64,000 bases of DNA from Halococcus saccharolyticus DSM 5350 (GCF_000336915.1 NZ_AOMD01000012.1:62001-126000), one strand, 5' to 3'. Shown: positions 7,533 to 17,529, numbered from the stretch's first letter. Made by a program: numbers and translations. Notes: generated by a model not told the origin, from the letters alone.

Positions 7533-8957
7533 TCACCCGAGATCGACGGGATCGACCTTCAGATACTCTCTGAGCAAAACAGTCGCGTACGACCCCTTCG
7601 GGAGACTGAAATCGAAGGTGAGGGGCTCGTGATCGATGTCGAGATCGCACTCGACGAGCACCGCTCGACGCGTCCCCGCGGAGTGAAAAGATCCAGGGAG
7701 GTCGAAATCGGCGGGCACGATCCCGGCTTCGTCGAGCACTTCGCGCTCGATCTCGCCCGGTTCGCCCTCACTCAGTTCGGTCTCGGTACCCACGAGCGGC
7801 GCGGTGACGAACGCCCGACCCCGCGCCGCGTGACGGTTCACGGTGTCGACCCGGTCGGCGGTGACGCGCTGGCTTCGATCCGGGTCGGGAACCCGGAGTT
7901 CGTCGGGCGCATCCGGGTCGGCGAAGCAGACGACGTCGCCCGCGACTGCGCGGCCGAACGGCAGGCCGCGTGCGAGCCGTTCGGAGAGAATCCGGTTGAA
8001 CAGAGAGGACTGGGCGGCGTTGACGAATAGCCGCTGGAGGTTGCTCGGGACGGCCTCGATCGCCGCCCGGAAATCGTCCTGACTGTGCGCACCGTTCTCG
8101 ATCAGCCGGTGGACCATCGAGCGCTCGAACCCGAGCCGGTTCGGAAGTCGCTCTAGTGCCGCTTCCCAGCCATCTGAGCGGACGCGAGTCGCTGTTTCGG
8201 CTTCTGTATCTCCATCGTCGACACGGAACTCGCGCTCGACGAACGCCCGCGCCTCGCGGGTGTCGTCCGGCTCGCTCTCGTGGGGATTGCCGACGTAGGC
8301 AAGTACCGCTCCCGCCCAGTCTCCCCGGACGATCGCGAGACCGACCTCGTGTGTCACGGGACGTAGCGAGCCGAACCGCTGCTGGCCGAAGTAGTTCGGG
8401 ACGCCGACCGTTACGCCACCATCGGAACTTGTCCTGCCGTCATCGCCGCTCTCGCTTCCGAACGCCCGGAGATCGTCGGTGATCGCAGCCACTGGCTCGG
8501 GATCGGCCTCACGGACGACGATCTCGAAGGCGTTGCCCGCGAGATCGCCGAACCGGAGCGCACGGCCCGACCGACCGACGATCGTGATGTCGACGTCGTC
8601 GAGGCCCGCCGCCGCATCGGCGAGCGTCGCCTGATCGACGCCATCGACCGAGAACAGTTGAGTGCTCACGGCGCGCTTGTCTTTCGTTCCCGCCCACGAG
8701 ACGCGCTCACGGCTGCTCTCCAGTCGGTTCGAGAGCGCACCCACGAAGTCGTTGGTGTCCCAGTTGTCGAGGGTTGCCCGAAAAACGACGTGCGGGTACG
8801 CGTCTGGATCGGCGTCTGCCGACTCGAATCCCGATCGTTCGATCTCGCGCACTCGGAAGTCGGCGGGCTGGGTCCGAAGTCGGCCGCCAGTGCCGTCGGC
8901 GTCGCTGACGTAGTGACTGATTCCGACCGCACGTTCGATGGGATGGGCCTCGCGCAT
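7533..8957 (-). CDS. truD: tRNA pseudouridine(13) synthase TruD
   Basis: 474 aa from the ATG at 8957; an upstream extension to 9095 is open but has no family similarity and runs into trkA. TruD converts uridine 13 of tRNAs to pseudouridine. Catalytic motif [13 protein letters not shown] gives Asp93. Other family signatures are [28 protein letters not shown] and the C-terminal [16 protein letters not shown]. The archaeal length includes the TRUD insertion domain. It lies 52 bases after trkA and 39 bases before DUF2103 on one strand. Confidence 0.95.
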   Translation of the reverse strand: MREAHPIERAVGISHYVSDADGTGGRLRTQPADFRVREIERSGFESADADPDAYPHVVFRATLDNWDTNDFVGALSNRLESSRERVSWAGTKDKRAVSTQLFSVDGVDQATLADAAAGLDDVDITIVGRSGRALRFGDLAGNAFEIVVREADPEPVAAITDDLRAFGSESGDDGRTSSDGGVTVGVPNYFGQQRFGSLRPVTHEVGLAIVRGDWAGAVLAYVGNPHESEPDDTREARAFVEREFRVDDGDTEAETATRVRSDGWEAALERLPNRLGFERSMVHRLIENGAHSQDDFRAAIEAVPSNLQRLFVNAAQSSLFNRILSERLARGLPFGRAVAGDVVCFADPDAPDELRVPDPDRSQRVTADRVDTVNRHAARGRAFVTAPLVGTETELSEGEPGEIEREVLDEAGIVPADFDLPGSFHSAGTRRAVLVECDLDIDHEPLTFDFSLPKGSYATVLLREYLKVDPVDLG

Positions 8958-9009
8958 CAGTCGATCACCCGTCCGTGCGGGGCGTCGTTGGCGGTCTCGA
9001 GGGAGGCGC

Positions 9010-10341
9010 TCACAGCGCTGTCGCGATCTCGTCGAGTGCGTCCGTGTCGGCGAAGACGACGACGTGATCACCGACCTGGACAACGGTTCCCCCACGGGGC
9101 GTCGTGAGCGAGCCGTCGCGGACGATCGCGCCGATCACGAACCCGTCGGGGAGATCGTGAGCGACATCCTCGATCGCCTCGCCCGCCAGGGCGCTCTCGC
9201 GCTCGACGGTGATCTCGAGCACTTCGGCGCTGTCGCGTTCGAGGATTGCGGCTTCGTCGGTGTATCCCCTGGTTGCGCGGGTGATCTCACCCGCGACCAC
9301 GGAGTGGGGTTGGACCGTCACATCGACGCCGGCAGCCTCGAACAGGTCGACGAACTCGCGCTCGCCGACCACACTTGCGGTGTGCTCCGCCCCGATCCGG
9401 CGGGCGAGCAACGAGACGAGGTAGTTGGTCTCGTCGTCGAGCGTGCTGACGACCAGTTCCGCGTTGCCGACGCCCACTTCCCGGAGGAACGCGGCCGACG
9501 TCGCTTCGCCCTCCTCGATCGAAACGTCCGACAGTCGGTTCTCGAGTTCGGCTGCGCGCTCGGAATCGTGCTCGACGAGTCGTGGTGTGTACTCGTTCTC
9601 GGCGAACAGCTCGGCGGTTCGACAGCCGACCTCGTCGCCACCGATGACGATCACGTCGTCGTCCGGCTCGAGCGCTCCAGTTGGCGAGAGCGTTGTGGCG
9701 AACCGCCGCACGCTCGACGGACTCCCGATGACGACCACCCGATCGCCTGGCTCGATGACGGTTTCGCCACTCGGGACGAGCACCGCGTCGTCCCGGAGGA
9801 CGCCCGCAAACGTCAGCGCCGGGAACCGATCGGCGTCCTCGACCCGCTGGTTCGTGATCTCGTCCCCGTCGTCGATCTCGAACTCCGCCATCACCACCTG
9901 TTCGTCGACGAACGTGCTGGTAGCGAGCGCTCCTGGCAGCGCCACCGTTCTGACGAGCGCTGCCGCGGTCAGCCGGTCGACACACAACATCCGATCCACA
10001 CCGAACGCGTCGTCGAACTCCTGCCAGGTGTCGAAGAGATCGCCGGATTTCACTCGCGCGATGGTGAACGCGTCGGTCACGTTCGCGGCCGCGCCACAGA
10101 CCATGACGTTGACCGCGTCGTCGTCCGTGCTGGCGATCACGACGTCGGCGTCGCGGATAGCGGCCGCTTCGAGGGTGTCGAGCGATCGGCCGTCGCCCTC
10201 GACGGTGTCGATGTCGTGTGACGACCCGAGCGCTTCGATCCGATCGGGGTCCGTATCGACCACGGCGAGGTCGTGTGCGTCCGCGAGGTCTTCCACTATG
10301 TGTGTGCCGACATCGCCCGCACCGACGACGACTACCCGCAT
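9010..10341 (-). CDS. trkA: Potassium uptake protein TrkA (double RCK/KTN)
   Basis: 443 aa. Cytoplasmic NAD(H)-binding regulatory subunit of a Trk/Ktr-type potassium channel. Two repeated units, each a Rossmann domain plus a TrkA-C domain. The first nucleotide motif is [12 protein letters not shown] (residues 4-15); the second is [14 protein letters not shown] near 230. The two TrkA-C domains are at about 135-215 and 365-443. No TrkH membrane partner is in this window, so the channel subunit must be encoded elsewhere. Lies between pth2 and truD on the same strand. Confidence 0.93.
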   Translation of the reverse strand: MRVVVVGAGDVGTHIVEDLADAHDLAVVDTDPDRIEALGSSHDIDTVEGDGRSLDTLEAAAIRDADVVIASTDDDAVNVMVCGAAANVTDAFTIARVKSGDLFDTWQEFDDAFGVDRMLCVDRLTAAALVRTVALPGALATSTFVDEQVVMAEFEIDDGDEITNQRVEDADRFPALTFAGVLRDDAVLVPSGETVIEPGDRVVVIGSPSSVRRFATTLSPTGALEPDDDVIVIGGDEVGCRTAELFAENEYTPRLVEHDSERAAELENRLSDVSIEEGEATSAAFLREVGVGNAELVVSTLDDETNYLVSLLARRIGAEHTASVVGEREFVDLFEAAGVDVTVQPHSVVAGEITRATRGYTDEAAILERDSAEVLEITVERESALAGEAIEDVAHDLPDGFVIGAIVRDGSLTTPRGGTVVQVGDHVVVFADTDALDEIATAL

Positions 10342-10522
10342 CGGCGAATCCTCCTCATGGCGGGCGTTCCGGTGGGTGTCAGTAAGTGTGTTGTGGTCGG
10401 CTCAATGACCTCGTTCTGTCAGTGAGAACGCCTGTTGGGTGCAGTGGCGCGCGGTGAACCCGGCCGTAGGCCGGAGTGCGCGTGAGGGATGACTGGGTAG
10501 AGCGAACGAGCGATCCTCCCGT
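10342..10522. repeat. Gap with a G+C-rich hairpin upstream of trkA
   Basis: 181 bases between pth2 and trkA. Contains a perfect hairpin CCGGCC-GTA-GGCCGG (10460-10474), nested in weaker outer complementarity (GCGCGC / GCGCG). It resembles the palindromic units near 4.6 kb. A six-base T-run on the minus strand (10526-10531) covers the end of pth2 and may terminate its transcript. Confidence 0.4.
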
Positions 10523-10861
10523 CTAAAAAAGTGGGAGATCCCCTGTTACCCGGTCGACGGCGCTCTCCTCGCCCGGTCCGACCGCGAGCGCCGTCACCGT
10601 GCCGGGGTCGACCTGCGTGTGGCCCGCATCGCGGACGATGGAATGTGGCAGCCCCTCGCGCTCGGCCCGGTCGGCGAGTTCGAACAGGGTTCGCTCGCTG
10701 TCACCTTTGAGAACGACTTTCTTCTGGCCTGATCCCTTCCACTCGTTTCGCGTGCGCGAGCCGGTGTCCTCGTAGGCCGACAGCGAGGCGTGAGCGACCT
10801 GGGCGGCGAGCTTTCCCTTGCCCATCCCCAGATCGGTGCGCGCGACGATGGCCTGTTTCAT
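10523..10861 (-). CDS. pth2: Peptidyl-tRNA hydrolase 2
   Basis: 112 aa, the normal length of archaeal/eukaryotic Pth2. Frees tRNA from peptidyl-tRNAs that drop off ribosomes. Family signatures: [20 protein letters not shown] with its conserved lysines, [15 protein letters not shown], and the C-terminal [19 protein letters not shown]. It overlaps neither neighbour; 51 bases separate it from the transporter gene upstream. The stop codon lies inside a T-rich run. Confidence 0.95.
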   Translation of the reverse strand: MKQAIVARTDLGMGKGKLAAQVAHASLSAYEDTGSRTRNEWKGSGQKKVVLKGDSERTLFELADRAEREGLPHSIVRDAGHTQVDPGTVTALAVGPGEESAVDRVTGDLPLF

Positions 10862-10912
10862 ATCCGAGACGGGATGGCTGCGGGTATAGGGCTGACTACT
10901 CGACAGCGGCTG

Positions 10913-12133
10913 TCAGCCCGCGCCGGCTGGGTCGTCGGTTTCCTCGTCCGTGTCGGGCGTCTCGTCGGCCGCGTCCTCGCCAGGAACGTCGTCGCGTGCC
11001 GACCGTGGATTCGTCCCGACGCCCTCGCCGAGCGACACCGTCGGCGTGAGAGGCTCACCTCGGACGAGTTCGGGGAGCACGATCCGGACGAGTTCGAGGA
11101 TCGCGATGAACACGATCGGGAGCAGGAAGAAGCCGTACCACCCGAACAGGATCGGTCCCAGCAGATACGCGAACATCAACACCACCATGTCGAGCTGTCG
11201 GCCGGTGATGTACGGCTGGAGGAACGTCTGTGGCAGGATGTCGAGAACGAGAAAGTAGACGACGAGGACTGCGGCAACGAACACGAGCGCGCCGCCACCC
11301 GTCTGGAGCGCCTGCACGCCGAGATACGCCACGACCGGGAGGTAGATCACCTTGCCGACGACGATCGGGATGAGGCTGGTGAACCCTGTCAACACCGCCA
11401 GCACCAGCACCATCGGCACGTGGAGACTCCCCGGTGCGAGGAGGTTCGTCGCCTCGTAGGCGATCGCCGCGATGACGGCCATGGTGATCACGAACAGGAG
11501 ATTGCCGAAGAACACCGATTCGAGGTCTTCGTCGACCGCTGCGGCGTAGGCGTACGCCACCGTCTCCCGACCGCCGAACAGCTCTTCGAGCCCGCCGGCG
11601 AGCTGGTCGTCGTTCTGGAGCAGGAAATAGGAGAGCGTGAGCGCGAGTCCGACGAGCACGAGTCCGCCGGCGACCGCGCCGAACGCCTGTGCGCCCACCG
11701 TGAGCGCCGTCTGGGCAGCCTGCTCGGGCTGGCTGACGACCTGCGTCGGGTTCTGGAGCAGCGTCCGCGCCGTTTCCTGTTGTTCGGGCGGAAGCACACC
11801 CAGGTCGATGAACCCGCCGGCGGCACCGCCACCGCTCGCGCCGACGACTCCCTGGAGCTGCTGGAAGACGTTGAACCCCGCATAGGCCACGAGCAGCAAG
11901 ATCGGTACCACGACCAGCAGCACCGTCGCGCCCGCCGCGATCCCGTCCGAGTCGATCCGACGGGCGAGGCGGCGACAGATCGGCCGTGTCGCGTAGTAGC
12001 CGAACACTCCGAGCACCACCATGCCGATGAACGAGTACGCGACGTAGCCCGCGATGGCGGCGAGTCCGATCACGAACACCCACCAGCCGAGGCGCGTGCG
12101 GTCGGTCGGCGGCCCGCTCCCGAGGTCTGCCAT
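10913..12133 (-). CDS. AI-2E family (PerM-like) membrane transporter
   Basis: 406 aa with about eight hydrophobic segments in the order typical of the AI-2E/PerM family. A hydrophobic N-terminal pair comes first ([19 protein letters not shown]), then a long extracytoplasmic or amphipathic stretch (about 100-170), then four to five helices with [19 protein letters not shown]. The last ~40 residues form an acidic disordered tail. Members export small molecules or ions, and some are Na+/H+ antiporters; the substrate here is unknown. Upstream dcd is divergent, starting 95 bases away. Confidence 0.82.
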   Translation of the reverse strand: MADLGSGPPTDRTRLGWWVFVIGLAAIAGYVAYSFIGMVVLGVFGYYATRPICRRLARRIDSDGIAAGATVLLVVVPILLLVAYAGFNVFQQLQGVVGASGGGAAGGFIDLGVLPPEQQETARTLLQNPTQVVSQPEQAAQTALTVGAQAFGAVAGGLVLVGLALTLSYFLLQNDDQLAGGLEELFGGRETVAYAYAAAVDEDLESVFFGNLLFVITMAVIAAIAYEATNLLAPGSLHVPMVLVLAVLTGFTSLIPIVVGKVIYLPVVAYLGVQALQTGGGALVFVAAVLVVYFLVLDILPQTFLQPYITGRQLDMVVLMFAYLLGPILFGWYGFFLLPIVFIAILELVRIVLPELVRGEPLTPTVSLGEGVGTNPRSARDDVPGEDAADETPDTDEETDDPAGAG

Positions 12134-12194
12134 TCTCCTCTATGATATCGAGAGCCGACGGGAAACGGTTGTGCTTGCACGAACGCTCGACGGG

Positions 12195-12202
12195 AAGGTT
12201 TA
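12195..12202 (+). promoter_or_regulatory. Promoter of the dcd-thiR operon
   Basis: AAGGTTTA lies 27-34 bases upstream of the dcd ATG at 12229. It fixes the start and is the only visible promoter for dcd and the overlapping thiR. Confidence 0.5.
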
Positions 12203-12228
12203 GGCCGCTGCCGCCGTCCATTCCGAGC

Positions 12229-12894
12229 ATGATCCTCTCGGATGTGGACATCAACCGCCGGCTCGACGAGGGCAGCCTCGTCGTCGAGCCGCTCGCCGAC
12301 CCCGATCTCCAGATCCAGCCTGCGAGCGTCGACCTCCGGCTGGGTCGGGAGTTCCTCGAATTCCAACGGACCAACATCCCGTGTATCCATCCCGACTCAG
12401 AGAACGAGGTCGACGAGTACGTTACCGAAACCTACGTCGACGAGGGCGAGGAGTTCATCCTCCATCCCGGTGATTTCGTTCTTGGTACTACTGTCGAACG
12501 CGTCGAGGTGCCCGACGACCTGATCGCGCGGGTCGAGGGCCGGTCGTCGCTGGGACGGCTCGCAGTCGTGATCCACGCCACCGCGGGGATCGTCGATCCG
12601 GGCTACCGGGGCCAGGTCACGCTCGAACTCTCGAATCTGGGTACTGCGCCCGTGGCGCTCACCCCGGGAATGCGAATCTCACAGGTGATATTCACCGAAC
12701 TCAAAACTGCCGCCGACCGGCCCTACGGCTCTGAACGCGGCTCGAAGTATCAGGACCAGGCTGGCCCGCAGGCCTCCCGGATCGGTGGCGACGACGAGTT
12801 CGGTGGCCATCAGACCGCTCGCGACCGATCACACGACGCCGACGGCCGAAATGCGCCGGCTGATTCGCAACACGAGGAGGGCGAGCGTCGATGA
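12229..12894 (+). CDS. dcd: dCTP deaminase
   Basis: 221 aa from the ATG at 12229 (fixed by the TATA box; the open frame continues upstream to 12142 without similarity). Deaminates dCTP to dUTP for thymidylate synthesis; some archaeal members also remove pyrophosphate. Trimer-type dUTPase/Dcd fold: RSSLGR at 105-110, Glu133 in VTLELSN as the expected catalytic residue, and MRISQVIF. Residues after about 180 form a hydrophilic tail, longer than the usual ~195 aa, with no recognisable domain. Its stop overlaps the start of thiR (ATGA). Confidence 0.92.
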   Translation: MILSDVDINRRLDEGSLVVEPLADPDLQIQPASVDLRLGREFLEFQRTNIPCIHPDSENEVDEYVTETYVDEGEEFILHPGDFVLGTTVERVEVPDDLIARVEGRSSLGRLAVVIHATAGIVDPGYRGQVTLELSNLGTAPVALTPGMRISQVIFTELKTAADRPYGSERGSKYQDQAGPQASRIGGDDEFGGHQTARDRSHDADGRNAPADSQHEEGERR

Positions 12895-13778
12895 AGTTCG
12901 TCGAGGAGCTCGTCGTCGAGGAGTTCCTTCCCACGTTTCGCTCGATGCTCGCCGAGCGTCTGCGCGAGCGCGATCTCACCCAGAGCGAGGTCGCGTCGAT
13001 CCTCGGTATCAGCCAGTCCGCGGTCTCGAAGTACGCCCACGGCGAAGTCGCCCGGAACGAAGCAGTGTTGAACGACGAGCGAGTGCGCGATCTCGTTGAC
13101 GAGCTCGCCGACGGGCTTGCGACCGGCGATCTGACGCCGGTGGGCGCGCTGGTCGAGGTCGAGGTGCTGATTCGGGAGCTCGAACGCGGCGACCTGCTCG
13201 CGCGGCTCCACGAGGAGCGGGTGCCCGGGCTCGCCGAGAACAGCGGCTACGATGTCCACGATCCCGAGGGAGCGCTCCGGGCGGCCGAGCGAACGCGATC
13301 GTCGGTCCGGCGCGGACTCCGCACCCTCGAAAACACCAGCGGCTTCGCGGGACTCATCCCGAACGTCGGGTCCAATCTCGTCGAGTGCACTCCCGACGCC
13401 GACGGGATCGACGACGTGGCGGGCGTCCCTGGCCGGATCTTCGACGTGAAGGGGCGGACCACGGTGCCGGGCGAGCCCGAGTTCGGTGTCTCGGGTCACG
13501 TCGCGAGCGTGTTGCTCGCCGCGCGGGCGCACGGCTCCGACGCCCGCGCCGCACTCAACCTTCGGTACGACGACGCCCTCCACGACCAGCTCGCATCGCT
13601 CGGACTCGAAACCGTCGAGTTCGACGGCGAGACGGACACCGAGTCAGCCATCGCAAGCGTCGCGGTCGCCGAGGCGGACGTGCTCTACCAGACCGGCGCG
13701 ATGGGGATCGAACCGATCACGTACCTGCTCGCGCCCGACGCCGAGACGGCCGCCGAGCGCGTGCGCGATCTCGTCTGA
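12891..13778 (+). CDS. thiR: HTH-ThiN regulator of thiamine biosynthesis (ThiR-like)
   Basis: 295 aa. An N-terminal helix-turn-helix ([20 protein letters not shown], about 30-49) is joined to a C-terminal ThiN-type domain (about 115-295) with [15 protein letters not shown] and [16 protein letters not shown]. In archaea this fusion is the thiamine-responsive repressor ThiR; ThiN alone or fused to ThiD is a thiamine-phosphate synthase. The HTH fusion points to a sensor of thiamine phosphates. Start overlaps dcd by four bases. The likely target thi4 lies 4.7 kb away. Regulator rather than enzyme is inferred from the domain order. Confidence 0.88.
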   Translation: MKFVEELVVEEFLPTFRSMLAERLRERDLTQSEVASILGISQSAVSKYAHGEVARNEAVLNDERVRDLVDELADGLATGDLTPVGALVEVEVLIRELERGDLLARLHEERVPGLAENSGYDVHDPEGALRAAERTRSSVRRGLRTLENTSGFAGLIPNVGSNLVECTPDADGIDDVAGVPGRIFDVKGRTTVPGEPEFGVSGHVASVLLAARAHGSDARAALNLRYDDALHDQLASLGLETVEFDGETDTESAIASVAVAEADVLYQTGAMGIEPITYLLAPDAETAAERVRDLV

Positions 13779-13788
13779 CTCGGCCGAA

Positions 13789-14475
13789 ATGGCTGACGAC
13801 GTATCGGCGGCGCAGGCGTTCTACGGCCGGTGGGCACGGCTCTACGATCTGGTCGCCACGTTCCCTGGTGTCGGTTCGTGGCGCGAGGGGGCCGCCCAGA
13901 GCCTCGATCTTTCGGCGGGTGACACCGTGATCGAGATGGGCTGTGGAACGGGTGCGAATTTCCCATACCTCCGCGAACGTGTTGGTCCAGGCGGGACGGT
14001 GGTTGGCGTCGACTTCACCCGCGGAATGCTCGATCGGGCGGCCACCTGCGTCGCGCGCGAGGGCTGGACGAACGTCCATCTCGTCCACGGCGACGCCACC
14101 GCACCGCCAGTCACGGGGTCCGTGGATGCGGTGCTCGCGAGCTTCGTCGTCGGCATGTTCACCGACCCGGTGCGTGCGGTCGATGGCTGGCTCGATCTCG
14201 TGCGACCTGGCGGCCACATCGCGCTGCTCGACGCTGCGCGGAGCACTCGGCCGCTGGCCCGTCCGCTCGACGCCGCGTTCCGGCTGTTCGTCGCCGCCAG
14301 CACACCACCTGCAACCCAGTTGCGCTACGTGAATCCACCGTGGGAGCTGCTCGACGAGCGCGTCGCGGCTGCCCGACGGCCGCTCGCCGATCGAACGGCC
14401 GATCGCACCGACGAGACATTCGGATTGGGGTTCGTCCGACTGTCGAGCGGTCGGATCGTCGAACCCGACGGGTGA
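13789..14475 (+). CDS. Class I SAM-dependent methyltransferase
   Basis: 228 aa from the ATG at 13789, ten bases after thiR, so probably co-transcribed. The SAM-binding motif VIEMGCGTGANFPYL is near residue 50, motif II acidic GVDFTRGML near 76, and motif GDATAPPVTGSVDAVLAS follows at about 100-118. DLVRPGGHIALLDAAR is the post-III motif. It resembles the UbiE/arsenite/small-molecule methyltransferase group; the substrate cannot be read from the sequence. A role in thiamine metabolism is not supported by anything but position. Confidence 0.85.
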   Translation: MADDVSAAQAFYGRWARLYDLVATFPGVGSWREGAAQSLDLSAGDTVIEMGCGTGANFPYLRERVGPGGTVVGVDFTRGMLDRAATCVAREGWTNVHLVHGDATAPPVTGSVDAVLASFVVGMFTDPVRAVDGWLDLVRPGGHIALLDAARSTRPLARPLDAAFRLFVAASTPPATQLRYVNPPWELLDERVAAARRPLADRTADRTDETFGLGFVRLSSGRIVEPDG

Positions 14476-14487
14476 CCGCAGCGGGTT

Positions 14488-15249
14488 CTATCCGTACCGT
14501 TCGGCGTGGGTTTCGCAGAATGCGGGATCTCGGAGCTGGGCCTCGATCACGCTGGGCTGGCGGTGGGCGTTGTGGAGGCGACACCGCTCGTCGTCACAGA
14601 AGGCCGATCCCGTGGCGAGATACTCGATCGCCTGGAGGACGTAGCCGTTGATCACGTCGGTGGTCCGGGGATCGTCTTCGACGAGGAACTCGCCGTCGAC
14701 CTGGTTTTCGAGCACCTCACGCGGTGGCGCATCGCCCGAGAGCATGGCGTGGCGCTGCTGTTCCTGGTAATAGGCCTCGGGTTTGGCCGGAGCCTCGAAC
14801 AGTCCGGGCACCGAGAGCAGTGCCGGCTGACCGAGAACGTTCACCCGCTTGTGCCACCGTTTATCGTGGTCACCCCACGTCCCGAGCACGCGGTCGAGCA
14901 GCGGGACGTGGAGGTGATCGAGGGAGCGCTCGTCGGTCGGGAGCCGCGCGCCCAGCGCGCGCTGGACCTGCTGGCCGTCGTAGATCACCCCTCCCGCGCG
15001 CTCGGGGTGGTCGATGGCCCGCTCCTCGTACCGGACGATGCCGAGCATCTCGTTGCCCGTCTCACGTTCGTAGGGATCGAGCACTCGTGCCCGCGCGAAC
15101 GCTTCGGCGAGATCGTCGTCCGCATGGCGATCGAGAAACCGATCGCGAACCGTCACGTCGGCGTCCACGCGCTCGCGGAGCCACGTGGCGATCGCATCGG
15201 CGTCGGCTGCGGTGGTGGGCGCGCGGTACAGCGTGACTCGTTCGACCAT
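14488..15249 (-). CDS. Conserved haloarchaeal protein, possible metallopeptidase (DUF6775-like)
   Basis: 253 aa from the ATG at 15249 (the frame is open further to 15417 but that part is basic and looks non-coding). Contains a C-terminal Cys/His cluster, FCDDERCRLHNAHRQ and later FCETHAERY, that could bind zinc. The middle region has LHVPLLDRVLGTWGDHDKRWHKR. I believe this corresponds to the haloarchaeal family labelled putative metallopeptidase DUF6775, but the match is from memory. No classic HExxH motif is visible. Convergent with the methyltransferase and divergent from the SagB gene. Confidence 0.6.
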   Translation of the reverse strand: MVERVTLYRAPTTAADADAIATWLRERVDADVTVRDRFLDRHADDDLAEAFARARVLDPYERETGNEMLGIVRYEERAIDHPERAGGVIYDGQQVQRALGARLPTDERSLDHLHVPLLDRVLGTWGDHDKRWHKRVNVLGQPALLSVPGLFEAPAKPEAYYQEQQRHAMLSGDAPPREVLENQVDGEFLVEDDPRTTDVINGYVLQAIEYLATGSAFCDDERCRLHNAHRQPSVIEAQLRDPAFCETHAERYG

Positions 15250-15378
15250 GACTCGATGTCCGGGCCGCGCGGCGAAACGCTTGCGGTCGGCAGCGCGGCT
15301 GCGGTCGTGTGGTTCACCACGGCTTGGCCGATGGCGACCACCCGAAAGGGTTTGTCGCCGTTGGGGCAAGATGAGGCA

Positions 15379-17013
15379 ATGGTCGACGCCCGCGAGTACC
15401 ACGAGCGAACGAAGCACTCGCCGCGCGAACTCCGTGCGGACGAGTTCGAACTCGATTTTTCGAACCGGCCGCGGCCGTCGAAGGAGTACGTCGATTTCCC
15501 GAGACGCTCGCTCGGAACGGTCTCGACGCCGCCCGAAACGCCGGCACTACAGGCTATCGCAACCGACACCGCGGAGTCGAACAGGACGCCTGACGATGAC
15601 ACGCTTTCCATCGATCTCACGACACTCTGTCACTACGCCGCTGGTGTGACGAAGACGATCGAAGTCCGTGGCGAAACCGCGAAGTTTCGTGCGGCCGCCT
15701 GTACGGGAAAGCTCTATCACGTCGATCTGTACGCGATCACCGGCGATCTCGACGCACCCGATGGCGACGACGGGACCGACGCCGGTGTCTATCACTACGA
15801 TCCCAACACCGACGAGTTCCACGTCCTCCGTGAGGGCGACTACCGTGGTGTGCTCGCCGACGCCACCGACGATCATCCGGGCGTCGCCGACGCGCCGGTG
15901 ACCCTCGTGGCGACCTCGGAGTGGTGGCGAAACGCGTGGAAGTACCGGAATCGGACCTACCGACACGCGTTCTGGGACTCCGGGACGGTCCTCGCGAACC
16001 TGCTCGCGGTCGCCCACGGGTCCGGCCACCGCGCCGAGGTCGTGACCGGATTCGCCGACGACTCGGTGGCTCGCTTGCTCGGTATCGATCCCGACGACGA
16101 GGCCCCTCTCGAACTCGTCGCCGTTGGACGGGACGACTCCGGATCGAGTGTTCGGACGGTCGAACCCATCGATCCGATCGATCCGGAAACCCGACTCGCG
16201 TCCGATCCGGTCGACTACCCGCTGCTCTCCGACGCGTGGCACGCGAGCACGCTTTCGGACGGTGAAGCGGCCGCTGAGTGGCGTGAACGATTCGTTGACG
16301 GCGAAGGCAACTCCGTTCCGTTCGGTACCCATCCGCCCGGCGACAGCGAGGGACGCGAAGCGTCCCTCGAGCAGCCGGCGCGGAGCGCCGGCGATGGCGA
16401 ACGGATCGCCCTTGATCCCGTCGACGAGGACACCGCGTCGGCACGGCCTGTCGCCAACACCATCGAGCGCCGTGGATCGCTGCGCGAGTACAGCCACGAG
16501 CCGATCAGTTCCCGGAAATTCGCCACGGTGCTCGACCGCGCACTGGGTGGCGTCCCGCTGGACTGCTTCGGAGCCAGTGGGTCGGCCGAACCAACCGAGC
16601 CGTCGACGCTCGTGGATGCGTACTGTCTCGTCCACGCGGTCGAAGGGATTCCGAGCGGAGCCTACCAGTACTACCACGGCGAGGACGCTCTCGAACGGAT
16701 CGGCGACACCGATCGGGAGATCGCGGGCCACCTCGCGCTCGATCAGTCCGTCGTCGGTGACGCAGCGGTGAACGTCTACCTCATGGCCGACGTGGGAGCG
16801 ATCGTCGAGGCGGTCGGGAATCGAGGATATCGCGTCGCGCAGCTGGCGGCCGGAATCCGTCTCGGACGGCTCTACCTCGCCACCTACTCCCACCGCACGC
16901 TCGGCGGGCGCGGGTTCACGTTCTACGACGATCGCGTGACCGAGCACCTCTCGCCACGGGCGGCGAACCAAACCCCGATGACGCTGTTTGCGCTCGGCAA
17001 GCCAGCCGAGTAA
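15379..17013 (+). CDS. SagB/ThcOx-type nitroreductase, two-domain
   Basis: 544 aa from the ATG at 15379; a weak TATA-like AAGGGTTTG lies about 24-31 bases upstream. Two FMN-dependent nitroreductase-like halves. The first (about 1-310) starts with REYHERTKHSPRELRADEF, the SagB hallmark. The second (about 360-544) starts with ERRGSLREYSHEPISSRKF. SagB-like enzymes oxidise azolines in peptide natural products, but stand-alone haloarchaeal members have no known substrate. No precursor peptide, YcaO or protease gene is nearby. Residues 324-338 are encoded by two perfect DNA hairpins (16347-16369 and 16374-16392) that look inserted into the interdomain linker. Confidence 0.82.
   Translation: MVDAREYHERTKHSPRELRADEFELDFSNRPRPSKEYVDFPRRSLGTVSTPPETPALQAIATDTAESNRTPDDDTLSIDLTTLCHYAAGVTKTIEVRGETAKFRAAACTGKLYHVDLYAITGDLDAPDGDDGTDAGVYHYDPNTDEFHVLREGDYRGVLADATDDHPGVADAPVTLVATSEWWRNAWKYRNRTYRHAFWDSGTVLANLLAVAHGSGHRAEVVTGFADDSVARLLGIDPDDEAPLELVAVGRDDSGSSVRTVEPIDPIDPETRLASDPVDYPLLSDAWHASTLSDGEAAAEWRERFVDGEGNSVPFGTHPPGDSEGREASLEQPARSAGDGERIALDPVDEDTASARPVANTIERRGSLREYSHEPISSRKFATVLDRALGGVPLDCFGASGSAEPTEPSTLVDAYCLVHAVEGIPSGAYQYYHGEDALERIGDTDREIAGHLALDQSVVGDAAVNVYLMADVGAIVEAVGNRGYRVAQLAAGIRLGRLYLATYSHRTLGGRGFTFYDDRVTEHLSPRAANQTPMTLFALGKPAE
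16347..16392. repeat. Two perfect hairpins inside the SagB-type gene
   Basis: A 10-bp arm hairpin with loop GAA (16347-16369, arms CGAGGGACGC and GCGTCCCTCG) is followed five bases later by an 8-bp arm hairpin with loop GGA (16374-16392, arms GCCGGCGC and GCGCCGGC). Both are in frame and encode a linker rich in Glu, Arg, Ala and Ser. Confidence 0.75.
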
Positions 17014-17078
17014 GTCCTCGCAGACGGTCATCGCCGGACGACCGCACGCCTTTTGCCGATCGTTTTCGTGCGCGGTAC

Positions 17079-17513
17079 ATGACCACCGTGCGCGTGCCCT
17101 TCGCAACCCGTTCTGTTCGCTACGGGCTCGTCGCCGCCGTTGCCGCCGTCATTCTTGTCGGGTCGATTCTGGAACCTGATCCGGCGGCAGCGCCGACGAT
17201 GGGACCGCTCGGGATCGTCGGTGCGGACAAATGGACCCACGCATTCGCGTACGCGGGGCTCGCTGCGACACTGCTGTATGCGTCGGTGTCGTCGGACCGC
17301 GGCAGCAGCCGAGTGGCTCTCGCAGTCGTGCTCACGGTCGGGTTCGGGATCGGCGTCGAACTCGTTCAGTGGCCGATCCCCTATCGAACGGCGAGCACCG
17401 CTGACGCCCTCGCGGACGCGGTCGGTGCGGGCGTCCTCGCGCTCGCGTGGTGGTCGCTGGGCCGGTTCGTGCGCTTCGTTCCGGTCGGACGGTGGCGAAA
17501 CCCGACTCAGTAA
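17079..17513 (+). CDS. VanZ-like small membrane protein
   Basis: 144 aa with four hydrophobic segments. DKWTHAFAYAGLAATLLY and GFGIGVELVQ follow the VanZ/LiaF-like pattern of a conserved HxxxY region and an E-Q pair in the third helix. Function of archaeal members is unknown; bacterial VanZ gives low-level teicoplanin resistance. TATA-like CTTTTGCC (17049-17056) supports the ATG at 17079. Tail-to-tail with thi4, with only 16 bases between the stop codons. Confidence 0.75.
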   Translation: MTTVRVPFATRSVRYGLVAAVAAVILVGSILEPDPAAAPTMGPLGIVGADKWTHAFAYAGLAATLLYASVSSDRGSSRVALAVVLTVGFGIGVELVQWPIPYRTASTADALADAVGAGVLALAWWSLGRFVRFVPVGRWRNPTQ

Positions 17514-17529
17514 GAACTCCGCTCGACGA

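Noticed and set aside
13789-14475. Assigning the methyltransferase to thiamine or ubiquinone-type synthesis
   Set aside because: Only generic SAM-binding motifs are visible; adjacency to thiR is not sufficient evidence.
14506-15378. Upstream extension of the SagB-type protein by 291 residues
   Set aside because: This part is antisense to a separate gene; the conserved SagB N-terminus starts right after the ATG at 15379.
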